Positions 1 through 8,695 of a stretch of DNA of 49,577 nt are shown in pieces; the stretch's first letter is position 1; each line of letters begins with the position of its first letter. A program made the position numbers and the translations under genes. Origin of the DNA: Xanthobacteraceae bacterium (GTDB lineage Bacteria; Pseudomonadota; Alphaproteobacteria; Rhizobiales; Xanthobacteraceae); assembly GCA_030038995.1 (NCBI GenBank), contig JASHQS010000116.1, forward strand, positions 1-49,577, in the 5' to 3' direction. The notes under the pieces were generated by a model. It was given only the letters and a program-made list of their open reading frames with translations, searched no databases and was not told the origin of the DNA.

Positions 1-1
1 T

Positions 2-703
2 ACGCCGCTGGTGACGGCAACGCTGACGCTTGCCGGCAGCCTGTTCGGCATCGCCGATGTGCGCCCAAAACGCCACGCGGGGCGTGACGCCATCTACGCC
101 GCCGCCGCCGCAACTGGCCTCGCCGGCCTCTGTTTCCACGCCTACAACATTCTCAAGCGGCCTGGCGGCCTGGCGTGGATCAATCTGTTTTACGCCGCAC
201 CGATCGGCGCGCCGTTTGCGCTGACGCTCGCCGGCCTGCTTGGTCGCGGCGCCGAGCGGGTGCGCGACGTGCCGCTGCGGCAACGCCCGACGATTCTCGG
301 TCTGCCGGCCGGGCGCACGCTTGCGGCCGTCTCTGCGGCAGGACTCGCCGGCACTGTCGGCGAGGCCGCGCTCCTGCATTTCCGCGGCGCGTTTCAAGAC
401 CCGGCAATGGTGCTGCCGGTCACCGTGCCGCCGGTCGCGGCGGGGCTGCTCGGCGCGGCCGCGGTGCGGCCGACACTGAAAATCAAGCGCGTCGCGCGCC
501 GGTGGCTGCATCTCACCGCACTGCTCGGCTTGGGTGGCGTCGGTTTTCACATCTTCGGCGTGGCCCGCAACATGGGTGGCTGGCGCAATTGGCGCCAGAA
601 CGTGTTGAGCGGTCCGCCGCTGCCGGCGCCGCCGAGTTTCACCGGCCTGGCGCTCGCCGGTCTTGCCGCGCTGTCGCTGATCGAGGACGAGGCCGATGCC
701 TGA
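2..703 (+). CDS. Polytopic membrane protein, 5' end outside window
   Basis: The reading frame is open to the left edge, so the N-terminus is missing; an internal GTG lies at 11. About six hydrophobic segments are visible, separated by short basic loops, and the last ends just before the acidic C-terminus EDEADA. It overlaps the next gene by 8 bp, so the two are probably translationally coupled. The next two genes encode a gluconate-2-dehydrogenase subunit-3-like protein and a GMC flavoprotein, so this protein may anchor or serve a membrane-bound dehydrogenase; that role is inferred from context only. I do not recognise the family. Confidence 0.7.
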   Translation, partial: TPLVTATLTLAGSLFGIADVRPKRHAGRDAIYAAAAATGLAGLCFHAYNILKRPGGLAWINLFYAAPIGAPFALTLAGLLGRGAERVRDVPLRQRPTILGLPAGRTLAAVSAAGLAGTVGEAALLHFRGAFQDPAMVLPVTVPPVAAGLLGAAAVRPTLKIKRVARRWLHLTALLGLGGVGFHIFGVARNMGGWRNWRQNVLSGPPLPAPPSFTGLALAGLAALSLIEDEADA

Positions 704-1343
704 CCGCTATCCCGGCTACGAGGTGCTGCAAAAGCGCAACTCGCCGTCATGGAACGACAAGACCCGTGCCGTGATCGATCAGCGCATGGCGATCGATCCG
801 AACCATCACGCCTTCTTCACCGACGCCGAATGGCCGACGCTGCGCGCGATCTGCGAGCGCATCGTGCCGCAACCGCCGGACCGGGCGCAGCCGGCGCCGG
901 TCGCCGCCATGGTCGACGAAAAAATGCACAAGAACAGCGGCGACGGCTATCGCGACGCGCGTTTGCCGCCGATGCGCGAGGCCTGGCGGCGCGCGCTTGC
1001 GGCGCTCGATGCCGAGGCGACGTCGCGTTACGGCCGGCGCTTCCATGAACTGGGCGCGCTGCTGCAGGACGATTTGTTGAAAGCAATCCAGAACGGCGGG
1101 GTGGCCCAAAAAGCGTGGGGCGACTTGCCGGCCAAGCTGTTTTTCGAAAAGCGGCTGCTGCACGACGTGGTCAGCTCTTATTACGCGCATCCGGCGGCGT
1201 GGAGCGAAATCGGCTTCGGCGGGCCGGCTAGCCCGCGCGGCTATGTGCGCATGTCTTTCGACCGGCGCGACCCATGGGAGGCCGCCGAAGCGCGGCCCGG
1301 GAGCGAAGCCAAGGCGCGCGCGGAGAATGCCCGTGTCGGATGA
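696..1343 (+). CDS. Gluconate 2-dehydrogenase subunit 3 family protein
   Basis: This 215-residue protein has the FFTDAEWPTLRAICERIVP segment typical of gluconate 2-dehydrogenase subunit 3 proteins, small partners of membrane-linked GMC or FAD sugar/alcohol dehydrogenases. No obvious twin-arginine signal is seen at its N-terminus, unlike many family members. The ATG at 696 lies inside the end of the upstream gene, and the 3' end overlaps the GMC gene. The three genes thus form a tight unit. The electron acceptor and substrate cannot be read from sequence. Confidence 0.8.
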   Translation: MPDRYPGYEVLQKRNSPSWNDKTRAVIDQRMAIDPNHHAFFTDAEWPTLRAICERIVPQPPDRAQPAPVAAMVDEKMHKNSGDGYRDARLPPMREAWRRALAALDAEATSRYGRRFHELGALLQDDLLKAIQNGGVAQKAWGDLPAKLFFEKRLLHDVVSSYYAHPAAWSEIGFGGPASPRGYVRMSFDRRDPWEAAEARPGSEAKARAENARVG

Positions 1344-2979
1344 TGCAGAACATACCCCGCGCGCCATCGACGGCCACGCGCCGGATGTATTCCATCACGG
1401 CGGCTGGGTGCCGATGCGGCAGCATGGCGAGGATGACGCGGTCGATTTCGCCATCGTCGGCACCGGCGCCGGCGGCGGCACCTTGGCTTGCAAGCTCGCC
1501 GAATACGGCTTCTCGGTCGTAGCGCTCGACGCCGGGCCGTATTGGCGGCCGCTCGAGGATTTTGCCTCCGACGAGCACCACCAGGCCAAACTCTATTGGA
1601 CCGACGAGCGCATCGTCGGCGGCGACAATCCGCTGCAGCTCGGCGCCAACAATTCCGGCAAATCGGTCGGCGGCTCGACCGTGCATTTCGCCATGGTGTC
1701 GCTGCGCTTCCGTCCGGAATGGTTCAAGGCGCGCAGCAAGCTCGGCTATGGCGCCGATTGGCCGCTCGATTGGCGCGAAATGTGGAGCTACTACGCCGAA
1801 GTCGAGAACACGCTGAAAATTTCCGGACCGGTCAATTACCCGTGGGGGCCGAAGCGGCCGCGCTATCCGTACCGCGCCCATGAAATCAATGCCGCCGGCC
1901 TGGTGCTCGCCGAAGGCGCCGAGGCGCTCGGCATTGCCTGGTCGCCCACTCCGCTCGCAACGGTCTCCGCGCCCCGCGGCCAGTCACCGCCCTGCGTCTA
2001 TCGCGGCATGTGCGTCATCGGCTGCTCGACCAATGCCAAGCAGAGCGTTCTCACCACCTGGCTGCCGCGCGCGCTCAAGGCCGGCGCGGAAATCCGCGAT
2101 CTCGCCATGGTCGGCCGCATCGAGCACGACAAATCCGGCCGCGTCACCGGCGTGCGCTATCATCGCCAGGGCCGCTGGCGCTTTCAGCGCGCCAAGAACG
2201 TCGTGGTCGCCGGCTATTCGATCGAAACGCCGCGGCTGTTGCTCAACTCGGCATCGAGCCGCTACCCCGATGGGCTCGCCAATTCCTCCGGGCTCGTTGG
2301 CAAAAACCTCATGGTGCAGGCGAACCAGGCGGTGTGGGGCATCATGGAGCGCGAGATTCGCGCCTATAAGGGTCCGCCGTCGCTCGCCATCACCGAGCAC
2401 TGGAACTACACCGACGCCGGCAAGGACTTCTTCGGCGGCTACGCCTACATGAGCCAGGGGCCGCTGCCGCTGGTTTGGTCGGGCGTGCAGGCGAGCAAGC
2501 GCGGATTATGGGGCCGGCCGCTCATCGACGAGATGGAGCGCTACAATCATCATGTCGGGCTGAAAATCGTCGGCGAATTCATGCCGCAGGAGCGCAACCG
2601 CGTCACGCTCACCGACGAGCGCGATCAATACGGCCTGCCAATCCCGCGCGTCACCTATTCGTATTGCGACAACGACAAGCGCCTGATCGCCCATTCGCTC
2701 GCCTTCATGCGGCAGGCGCTGGAGGCGGCCGGAGCTACCGAGATCTGGGACGAGACCGACGATACCTGCCATCTCAACGGCACCGCGCGCATGGGCGACG
2801 ATCCGCAAACGAGCGTCGTCAACGCCGATTGCCGGTCCTGGGATATTCCAAATTTATGGATCTGCGACGGCTCGGTGTTCCCGACCGTGGGCGGCGTCAA
2901 TCCCTCGCTCACCATCCAGGCGATCGCCTGCCGCACCGCCGACCGCATCAAGGCGCGCGCAGCGCACGGCGAACTTTAA
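1327..2979 (+). CDS. GMC-family FAD-dependent oxidoreductase
   Basis: The protein has a dinucleotide-binding motif near its start (IVGTGAGGGTLACKL) and the characteristic GMC C-terminus: a histidine in CHLNGTARMG, then DGSVFPTVGGVNPS with the conserved Asn. It should oxidise an alcohol, polyol or sugar and pass electrons to a membrane partner. I place the start at ATG 1327; GTG 1333 is an alternative with better spacing from the GGAG at 1322-1325. A longer frame reaches back to 1243 but overlaps the previous gene heavily. It is the last gene of a three-gene unit. Confidence 0.9.
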   Translation: MPVSDDAEHTPRAIDGHAPDVFHHGGWVPMRQHGEDDAVDFAIVGTGAGGGTLACKLAEYGFSVVALDAGPYWRPLEDFASDEHHQAKLYWTDERIVGGDNPLQLGANNSGKSVGGSTVHFAMVSLRFRPEWFKARSKLGYGADWPLDWREMWSYYAEVENTLKISGPVNYPWGPKRPRYPYRAHEINAAGLVLAEGAEALGIAWSPTPLATVSAPRGQSPPCVYRGMCVIGCSTNAKQSVLTTWLPRALKAGAEIRDLAMVGRIEHDKSGRVTGVRYHRQGRWRFQRAKNVVVAGYSIETPRLLLNSASSRYPDGLANSSGLVGKNLMVQANQAVWGIMEREIRAYKGPPSLAITEHWNYTDAGKDFFGGYAYMSQGPLPLVWSGVQASKRGLWGRPLIDEMERYNHHVGLKIVGEFMPQERNRVTLTDERDQYGLPIPRVTYSYCDNDKRLIAHSLAFMRQALEAAGATEIWDETDDTCHLNGTARMGDDPQTSVVNADCRSWDIPNLWICDGSVFPTVGGVNPSLTIQAIACRTADRIKARAAHGEL

Positions 2980-3011
2980 GCGCGCGACGAAGCCGGCAGT
3001 TAGACTACCCG

Positions 3012-3779
3012 TTAGAGGGCGCGCTTGCCCGGGCGCTGGGGCTCGGTGATCTGGGAGAGCGGTGCGGGTTCGCCTGAAGCCGCCAACAGCTTGCTGATGT
3101 AGCTGTTGAAAAACGCGTGGCATTCGCAACTGTGCCGCTCGAGCTTGTCCTTGTCGGCGATTTGAATATAGCCGCGATGGCAGTTGAGCACGCCCGCCGC
3201 TTCGAGCCGGCCGGCCACCAGCGTCACGGTGGTGCGGCGCACGCCGAGCATCTGCGCCAGCGTGCTCTGGGTCAGCGGCACCTTGTCGCCGGCGCAGCGC
3301 GCCAGGATGGCGAGGAGCCAGCGGCAGATGCGCGACTCGACCGGATGCGCGGCGTGGCACAGAGCGGTCTGTTGCGATTGCGCGATCAGGGCGTTGGCGT
3401 AACGCGCCACGCGCCGCCGGATCGACGGGCTCTGGTCGATAACATAGCGAAACGCCGCCGCCGACAGCCGCGAAGCCTGTCCGGCGATGTGCACTACGGC
3501 GTCGGAAGCCGCCGGTGCCGAAGCAAGGGCGGCCATGGCGCCGACGATGCCGTCGCGCCCGATCAAAGTCGCCACGGCGCCGGGATTGTCGCGCAACGAC
3601 ATGGTGGTGGCGACCAGGCCCGAATGCGGGAAAACCACGTCCTCGACCCCGTCGCCCTGATAGTGCAGGCATTGGCCGACGCGCAACTCAAGGGGCGCCA
3701 AGTGGCTGCGCAACGCGCCGTATTCGGCTGCGGAAAGTTCTGAAAGAAAAGCGTTTTTTTCGCTTGCCTGGCCGAGCAT
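3012..3779 (-). CDS. Crp/Fnr-family transcriptional regulator
   Basis: About 255 residues. The N-terminal half is a cyclic-nucleotide-type sensor domain (FPHSGLVATTMSLRDN). The C-terminal half has a winged helix with LTQSTLAQMLGVRRTTVT as the recognition helix-turn-helix. It lacks the N-terminal cysteine cluster of oxygen-sensing Fnr; the only paired cysteines are near the C-terminus in HSCECHAFF, which is not the Fnr arrangement. The start at 3779 (MLGQASEKN) is preferred over a longer upstream extension with low-complexity residues. It is convergent with the GMC unit. Its target genes are unknown. Confidence 0.87.
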   Translation of the reverse strand: MLGQASEKNAFLSELSAAEYGALRSHLAPLELRVGQCLHYQGDGVEDVVFPHSGLVATTMSLRDNPGAVATLIGRDGIVGAMAALASAPAASDAVVHIAGQASRLSAAAFRYVIDQSPSIRRRVARYANALIAQSQQTALCHAAHPVESRICRWLLAILARCAGDKVPLTQSTLAQMLGVRRTTVTLVAGRLEAAGVLNCHRGYIQIADKDKLERHSCECHAFFNSYISKLLAASGEPAPLSQITEPQRPGKRAL

Positions 3780-4002
3780 GACGGTTTTTCCACGCCTGCG
3801 CCGCGGCGATGGATGCCATGCGACGGAAGATCCCTCCCATAAGCTCCTCAACCCTGGGATTGGTTCCCTACCCGACATTATATTTTTACCCGGGTCCTGC
3901 CGCCGTGCCGTGTGCAGCCGGAATCGTCGTCGTTGACCTCTCGAATGATCTTTTGCCCGCCTTCGGTGGCGAGATACGGAATTTCGAACACGCGCCGGTC
4001 GT

Positions 4003-4346
4003 TATGGCGTTGAGGAAGGCGGCGTCGACGGAGGTGTAGTTCGCGTACAGCGTCCAGCGGTCGCGCTTGTAGGACATCGCAGCTTCGACGCCCTGCCGCA
4101 ACGTGTTGCCGGCGGATCGCCGATCAGCGCGTTGTCGACCAGGCACGGCCGCAGCGGATCTGAACAGCCGGGATCAAGCGGCGTCGGCGCGCGGTTGGCT
4201 TCGGCATAGCCGGCATAAGGCGTCAGGTTCGTTGTCAACTTGTAGGCGGCGCCGGTGCTTGCATTAAAACGCGAGTAAGCATGATTGCCGTTGAGGCCGG
4301 GATCATTGCCGAGCACGTGCTCAAGGTCGATCTGCGCCAGGTTGAG
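4003..4346 (-). pseudogene. TonB-dependent receptor remnant
   Basis: Two pieces of outer-membrane receptor beta-barrel lie in different frames and join at about 4110. The upstream piece contains LTPYAGYAEANRAPTPL and a CSDPLRPCL segment, a signature of siderophore/TonB-type receptors. The downstream piece contains LRQGVEAAMSYKRDRWTLYA. In intact members these segments are separated by a longer stretch, so there appears to be a deletion plus a frameshift. No plug domain, signal peptide or C-terminal strand is found. The region is not functional as a receptor. Confidence 0.7.
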
Positions 4347-4588
4347 ACGGCTGCCGCCGCCGTTTCGGCTTCTTGTCGGCCTCGCCCGAGGATGGCCCCA
4401 CAAGGCAGTACAGAGCCGCGAGCGCGCCGCCTGCAGCCGCGGCCACCCCGCCGATGAACAACGCAATGTCCATACCTGATCAACGTTACGCCACACCGCG
4501 CCGTTCCCGGGTCGGCACGGCGACCACGCGCCAGGGGCCGCGGCGGTCCGCCGGTATGCCGGGTACGTGCAAAACCGTCAAAGTCCCG

Positions 4589-4631
4589 CTACGGCGCTCG
4601 TCCTCATAGCTACGGGCGCTCGTCCTCATAA
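4589..4631. repeat. 21/22-bp tandem duplication
   Basis: Two near-identical copies of a sequence beginning CTACGG and ending CTCGTCCTCATA lie head to tail (4589-4609 and 4610-4631), differing by an extra G. The duplication sits exactly at the stop codon of the small leftward ORF at 4610-4804. Confidence 0.7.
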
Positions 4632-4804
4632 ACGCCCGAACCGACCTCCAAGGCTTGCTCGAGCCGACCGACCAGCTTCGCGAGAGGCTCGGACAGCGGA
4701 ATTTGCCGGGCATGACCGTAATAGGCACGCAACCGCTCGCCGAGAACCTGGCGAATGTTCCGGCACGCCACTCTGTCCAGCAAGGGCGGGGCATCCGCTG
4801 CCAC
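4610..4804 (-). CDS. Small ORF, possible NepR-like anti-sigma factor
   Basis: The ORF encodes 64 residues from GTG 4804, with a well-placed AGAGGA about 7 nt upstream. The centre reads RQVLGERLRAYYGHARQIPL followed by a leucine-rich helix. This loosely resembles the two-helix core of NepR anti-sigma factors of the alphaproteobacterial general stress response (LR.YY/D ... P.P..). The similarity is weak and judged by eye. No sigma-EcfG or PhyR gene lies nearby, which argues against a canonical stress module. Confidence 0.35.
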   Translation of the reverse strand: MAADAPPLLDRVACRNIRQVLGERLRAYYGHARQIPLSEPLAKLVGRLEQALEVGSGVYEDERP

Positions 4805-5072
4805 GACGCATTCCTCTGAGGAAGGCCTATACGGCGCCGGAGCGCAAACCGGCGCGCCTCCTCGGTTCGGTTTCCTACACGGCTAATGCCTGGACCCGAG
4901 GACTGTTCCGCAGCCATGCCGACTATGCGGCGCGGCCGACGGGCCGGGCCGTCCGCCCGGTTCCGGTGGCGCCGAAATCTGTCAAATCAACTCGGAGTTC
5001 AAGAAAATTTCCGTGAATACGGTCTTTCCGTACGAGGTTCCCTGCCGCAAGGCGCACGGCGCTTGGGACTTT

Positions 5073-5321
5073 TCAATTCTTGACGAAATCAGTCGCGGGC
5101 GAACTCAGTGCCACGCCGGAGCGGCGGCGAACGTATGGCAGAAGTTTCTGCAGGCGCTGCAGGTAATGCCGATCGATCTCATCCTTGCTGACGCGGTAAG
5201 CCGAGCCGAAGCGGTCTTGCGCCTCGGCGTCGGCGCAAAATTCGCTGCAGTAGAAGCGATTGGCGCTGCCCTTCCACGCCGTCTTGGGATCGATCACGGA
5301 ACGACAATTCGGACATTTCAC
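5073..5321 (-). CDS. Small zinc-ribbon-like protein
   Basis: Starting at GTG 5321 this gives about 82 residues beginning VKCPNCRSVIDP, followed by FYCSEFCADAE. The CxxC ... CxxxC arrangement suggests one bound zinc. A frame of 144 codons is open upstream to 5507, but that part runs through a palindromic intergenic repeat and is unlikely to be coding. No enzymatic motif is seen. It stands alone between the decayed region and the aldehyde dehydrogenase. Confidence 0.6.
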   Translation of the reverse strand: MKCPNCRSVIDPKTAWKGSANRFYCSEFCADAEAQDRFGSAYRVSKDEIDRHYLQRLQKLLPYVRRRSGVALSSPATDFVKN

Positions 5322-5426
5322 GGCGAGCGGCCTCTGCGGCGGTAACGCCGAACGCGGTTTTCGGTTCCCGTGCGGGAGGGCTAGAGCGGATTCCGATCTG
5401 ATTGAGTGCGCAGCCCACTCCTTCCC

Positions 5427-5511
5427 TGTCATCGCCCGCGACGGCGGGCGATCCAGTAATCGCAAAAGATTCAGGAGGTTACTGGATGCCCCGCTTTCGC
5501 GGGGCATGACA
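5427..5511. repeat. Palindromic intergenic element (Bradyrhizobium RPE-like)
   Basis: Nested inverted repeats: TGTCAT (5427) pairs with ATGACA (5506). ATCCAGTAA (5451) pairs with TTACTGGAT (5479). Two inner hairpins are present, ATCGCCCG/CGGGCGAT and GCCCCGC-TTTC-GCGGGGC. This cloverleaf pattern is typical of the small mobile palindromes scattered between genes in Bradyrhizobium and relatives. That assignment is from memory of the type, not from a database match. Confidence 0.75.
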
Positions 5512-5843
5512 ATGATTGATACAGCGATGGCGCGTGCGATTCCATATGAATGGAATTTGCTCTAGCGCCTTATTTAGCTGAATTTTAAAGGCTGGCAGCA
5601 CCGTCACCGGTCGCGGCGTCAATCGAATTGAGGCGTTTCGACCTGAGCATGGCAATGCTCTCTCATGATAATTCGCAGCGGTCCGCTGCAATCGCCCCCG
5701 CCGCGATCATGCGCGCTCAACCGCAGCCGGCACCACGACAATCGGTGCCGCCCAGCGCGCGGCCTGGAAGCATGTGGCTTTGATCGGCAGGCTTGCAAAG
5801 TGCTGCGGCTCAGTCGTGTCGCACCTGTGGCGAACGCAACGGC
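5512..5843. other. Intergenic, no gene recognised
   Basis: About 330 bp between the palindromic element and the 3' end of the aldehyde dehydrogenase gene. No convincing ribosome-binding site with ORF, tRNA or rRNA feature was found. Confidence 0.5.
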
Positions 5844-7334
5844 CTAACGCATCAAGTTGACTGTGATGTTTTTCCTCTGCGTATAGCTTTCCAGCATGCC
5901 TTCCAGGGAGAACTCGCGGCCGATCCCGCTTTCCTTATAGCCGCCATAGGAGTGTCCGGGACTCTGGCCGAGCCCCTGGTTGACCTGGATCCAACCGGCC
6001 TCGATGGCGTGCGCCGTGCGCAAGGCGCGGCCGATGTCGTGCGACCAGACGTAGGCGGCGAGCCCGTAGTGGCTGTCGTTCGCCATCGCAATCGCGTCGG
6101 CCTCGTCGGTCCACGGTATGGCGACCAGCACCGGGCCGAAAATCTCCTCGCGCGCCAGGCGCCAATCGTTCGCCGCGTTGGCGAAGATGGTCGGAATGGC
6201 GTAATAGCCTTCGCTCAGCGATCCCTCCTTGGGTGGCATTCCGCCGATCACGACGCGCGCCTCGCGCCGGCCCAATCCTTCCTCGACGTAGCCGCACACC
6301 TTGCTGAACTGCTTCTCGTTGATGATGGTGCCGATGTCGCTTGCCTCGTCGAGCGGATCGCCGATCTTGAGCGCCTTGACCTTCCGCCCGAGCGCATCGA
6401 GGAACGGGTCGAAAATGTCGCGGTGCAGGAACAGGCGCGAGCCGGCCGTGCAGGATTGGCTCTGCCGCGTGAAGCGCATGGCCGCGATGATGCCGTCGAT
6501 GACCCAGTCTTCGTTGGCATCGGGGAACACGATCGAGGGGCTCTTGCCGCCAAGCTCGAGCGAAACCGGTACGATGCGGTCGGCGGCGGCACGCATGATC
6601 AGCTTGCCGACCTCGGTGGAGCCGGTGAACGAAAGCTTGCTCACCGTGGGATCGTTGGCAAGCGGAGCGCCGCATTCCTCGCCAAGCCCGGTGAGCACGT
6701 TGAGCACGCCGGGCGGCAAAAACTCCTGGCACACTTCGGCAAGCAGCAACACGCCGAGCGGCGCATCTTCGGCCGCTTTGAGGACCATGGTGTTGCCGGC
6801 GCAGAGCGCGGGGCCGATCTTGAGCGCGGCAAGCAGCACCGGCGCATTCCAAGGAATAATGGCGCCGACGACGCCGAGCGGCTCGCGCCGCGTATAGCTC
6901 AGCACGTGCTCGCCCAACGGAATGGTCTCACCCTTGAGCTCGCCGCCCAAGCCGCCGAAGTAGCGCAGGATGTCGACCGTCGTCTTCGCCTCGGGCCGCG
7001 CCTGGGTGCGCAGCGCGTTCCCGGTCTCAAGCGCAATGCAGCGGGCCAGCTCTTCCAGACGCGCCTCGAGCGCGTCGGCAATGCGCGCGATAAGCCGTCC
7101 GCGGTCGCGCGGAATAGTGCGCGACCAGGCAGGAAAAGCCTCCGCCGCCGCTCGAACGGCACGCGTAACATCCTCGGCGCGGCCGCGCGGCACCACGGCA
7201 ATCGGGCGGCGGTGCGCCGGATCCTCGACTTCCAGCACCTCGCCTGACGCGCTGTCGACCCACTTGCCGCCGATCAACATCTGCGCCTGCCTGAGCGCCG
7301 CCTCGTCACCGCGCATTCGCTTGACCGCCGTCAT
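5844..7334 (-). CDS. NAD(P)-dependent aldehyde dehydrogenase
   Basis: 496 residues, the normal length for the ALDH superfamily. Cofactor-binding and catalytic landmarks are present in order: the catalytic glutamate in SLELGGKSP, the nucleophilic cysteine in QSQSCTAGSR, EEIFGPV, and YGGYKESGIGRE near the C-terminus. It oxidises an aldehyde to the acid in the cytoplasm; the substrate is not readable. Start ATG 7334 has GGAG six bases upstream and is preferred to upstream starts at 7361 or 7418. The next gene, a reductase, runs in the opposite direction. Confidence 0.93.
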   Translation of the reverse strand: MTAVKRMRGDEAALRQAQMLIGGKWVDSASGEVLEVEDPAHRRPIAVVPRGRAEDVTRAVRAAAEAFPAWSRTIPRDRGRLIARIADALEARLEELARCIALETGNALRTQARPEAKTTVDILRYFGGLGGELKGETIPLGEHVLSYTRREPLGVVGAIIPWNAPVLLAALKIGPALCAGNTMVLKAAEDAPLGVLLLAEVCQEFLPPGVLNVLTGLGEECGAPLANDPTVSKLSFTGSTEVGKLIMRAAADRIVPVSLELGGKSPSIVFPDANEDWVIDGIIAAMRFTRQSQSCTAGSRLFLHRDIFDPFLDALGRKVKALKIGDPLDEASDIGTIINEKQFSKVCGYVEEGLGRREARVVIGGMPPKEGSLSEGYYAIPTIFANAANDWRLAREEIFGPVLVAIPWTDEADAIAMANDSHYGLAAYVWSHDIGRALRTAHAIEAGWIQVNQGLGQSPGHSYGGYKESGIGREFSLEGMLESYTQRKNITVNLMR

Positions 7335-7475
7335 GATCGTCTCCGTCAAAAAATGCCCCATTGTCGGCACCAGAGGCAATGCTACGCCTTGGCGGATGCG
7401 AAGCAAATCGCCGACCACGGAGAGGCATGCGCTAGATAGCCGCGCGGAACCTGGGCTCGCTTTTCGCGTCGGACG

Positions 7476-7589
7476 CGCCTGCTCGACGGCTGCGACGACG
7501 CCGCGCTCACCGACATTTATCGCGGTGGTATTTCGGCGTTCAAGGCAAGCGGCCGTAACGAGCGCCCGTGGACATTCCCTCTTGTTTAG
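7476..7589 (+). pseudogene. Possible LeuD-type C-terminal remnant
   Basis: A short frame reads RLLDGCDDAALTDIYRGG and, after a short gap, RPWTFPLV before a stop. This resembles the end of the 3-isopropylmalate dehydratase small subunit (RLLxGLDDIxLT ... AFE ... RPWL). There is no start or upstream domain, so it is at most a 38-codon relic. Judged by eye. Confidence 0.35.
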
Positions 7590-7630
7590 AGAGGCGCGGA
7601 CGGTATCCTGACGGCAAAATAGGCACGCCG

Positions 7631-8659
7631 ATGCAAAATGTCGTGAACCGCCGCTGGCTACTCGCCAGTTATCCGAAAGGGCTGCCGTCCCCGCAAAACT
7701 GGACCATGGACGCCCAGCCGGTGCCCGATCCCGGGCCAGGCCAGATCCTGGTCAAGGCCAAATGGCTTTCCGTCGATCCGTACATGCGCGGGCGCATGAG
7801 TCCGAGCGCGAACTACACCAAGGGAGTCGGCCTCGGCGAGGTCATGCAAGGTGGCGGCGTCGGTGAAATCGTGGCCTCAAACCATCCCGCCTGGAAGACC
7901 GGAGACATTGCCGAGTCAATGAGCTTTGGTTGGCAGGAATGGTCGGTCCTGACCCCCGACATATTCGGCCCCGCGGGCGTGAACAAGATCGATCCGAAAC
8001 TCGCCCCGATCGAAAGCTCGCTGTCTTGGCTCGGCATGCCGGGCGTCACGGCCTATTTCGGCCTCCTTGACGTCGGCCGTCCGCGGCCAGGCGAGACCGT
8101 GGTGGTTTCCGCCGCATCGGGAGCAGTCGGCCAACTCGTCGGCCAGATCGCCAAACTGGCGGGATGTCGGGCCGTCGCCATTGCCGGCGGCGATCATAAG
8201 CTGCAATGGTGTCGCGAAATCGGGTTCGATGCGGCAATCAATTATAAAAAGGTCGCCGATCTTGCCGCAGCGGTGAAGCAGGCCTGTCCGCAGGGCGTCG
8301 ACGTCTTCTTCGACAACACGGCCGGGCCTATCCATGATGCGGTCATGAAAAACCTGAGCATTGGCGCACGGGCCGTGATTTGCGGTCGTGTGGCGCTTGC
8401 CGATCGGTTCGGCGAGCCCGACATTGGCGAACGCTTCATGGGGCAGTTGATCGTCAGCCGGGCCAGCGTCCACGGCTTTCTGGTTTTCGACTGGTGGCAT
8501 AAGCGCAATGAAGCATTGCAGCGCTTGGTCGCTTGGCAGCAGGCAGGCAAAATCCATTTCAAGGAAGACGTCCTCAATGGCATCGAGCGAATGCCCGAGG
8601 CATTTCTTCGGTTGTTGCAAGGCAAGAATTTCGGAAAGCAAATTGTCAAGATCAGCTAG
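7631..8659 (+). CDS. NADP-dependent MDR oxidoreductase (CurA/YncB type)
   Basis: 342 residues from ATG 7631 (MQNVVNRRWLLASYP). The N-terminus has the conserved DPYMRGRMS found in prostaglandin/leukotriene reductases and CurA. The nucleotide-binding glycine motif is VSAASGAVGQLVGQIAK. No zinc-ligand cysteines are seen, as expected for this zinc-independent medium-chain reductase group, which reduces activated double bonds or quinone-like substrates. The frame extends back to 7568, but that extension is probably untranslated. It is convergent with livF, with a gap of 36 bp. Confidence 0.9.
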   Translation: MQNVVNRRWLLASYPKGLPSPQNWTMDAQPVPDPGPGQILVKAKWLSVDPYMRGRMSPSANYTKGVGLGEVMQGGGVGEIVASNHPAWKTGDIAESMSFGWQEWSVLTPDIFGPAGVNKIDPKLAPIESSLSWLGMPGVTAYFGLLDVGRPRPGETVVVSAASGAVGQLVGQIAKLAGCRAVAIAGGDHKLQWCREIGFDAAINYKKVADLAAAVKQACPQGVDVFFDNTAGPIHDAVMKNLSIGARAVICGRVALADRFGEPDIGERFMGQLIVSRASVHGFLVFDWWHKRNEALQRLVAWQQAGKIHFKEDVLNGIERMPEAFLRLLQGKNFGKQIVKIS

Positions 8660-8695
8660 ACCGTTGCGAACCGGCGTCGGCCGCGGGCGCGCATC

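Noticed and set aside
5322-5507. N-terminal extension of the zinc-ribbon ORF
   Set aside because: It reads through the palindromic repeat element; the GTG at 5321 directly before the CxxC motif is a better start.
5793-7247. 484-codon rightward frame opposite the aldehyde dehydrogenase
   Set aside because: Antisense shadow of a high-GC gene; no recognisable domain, while the other strand has full ALDH motifs.
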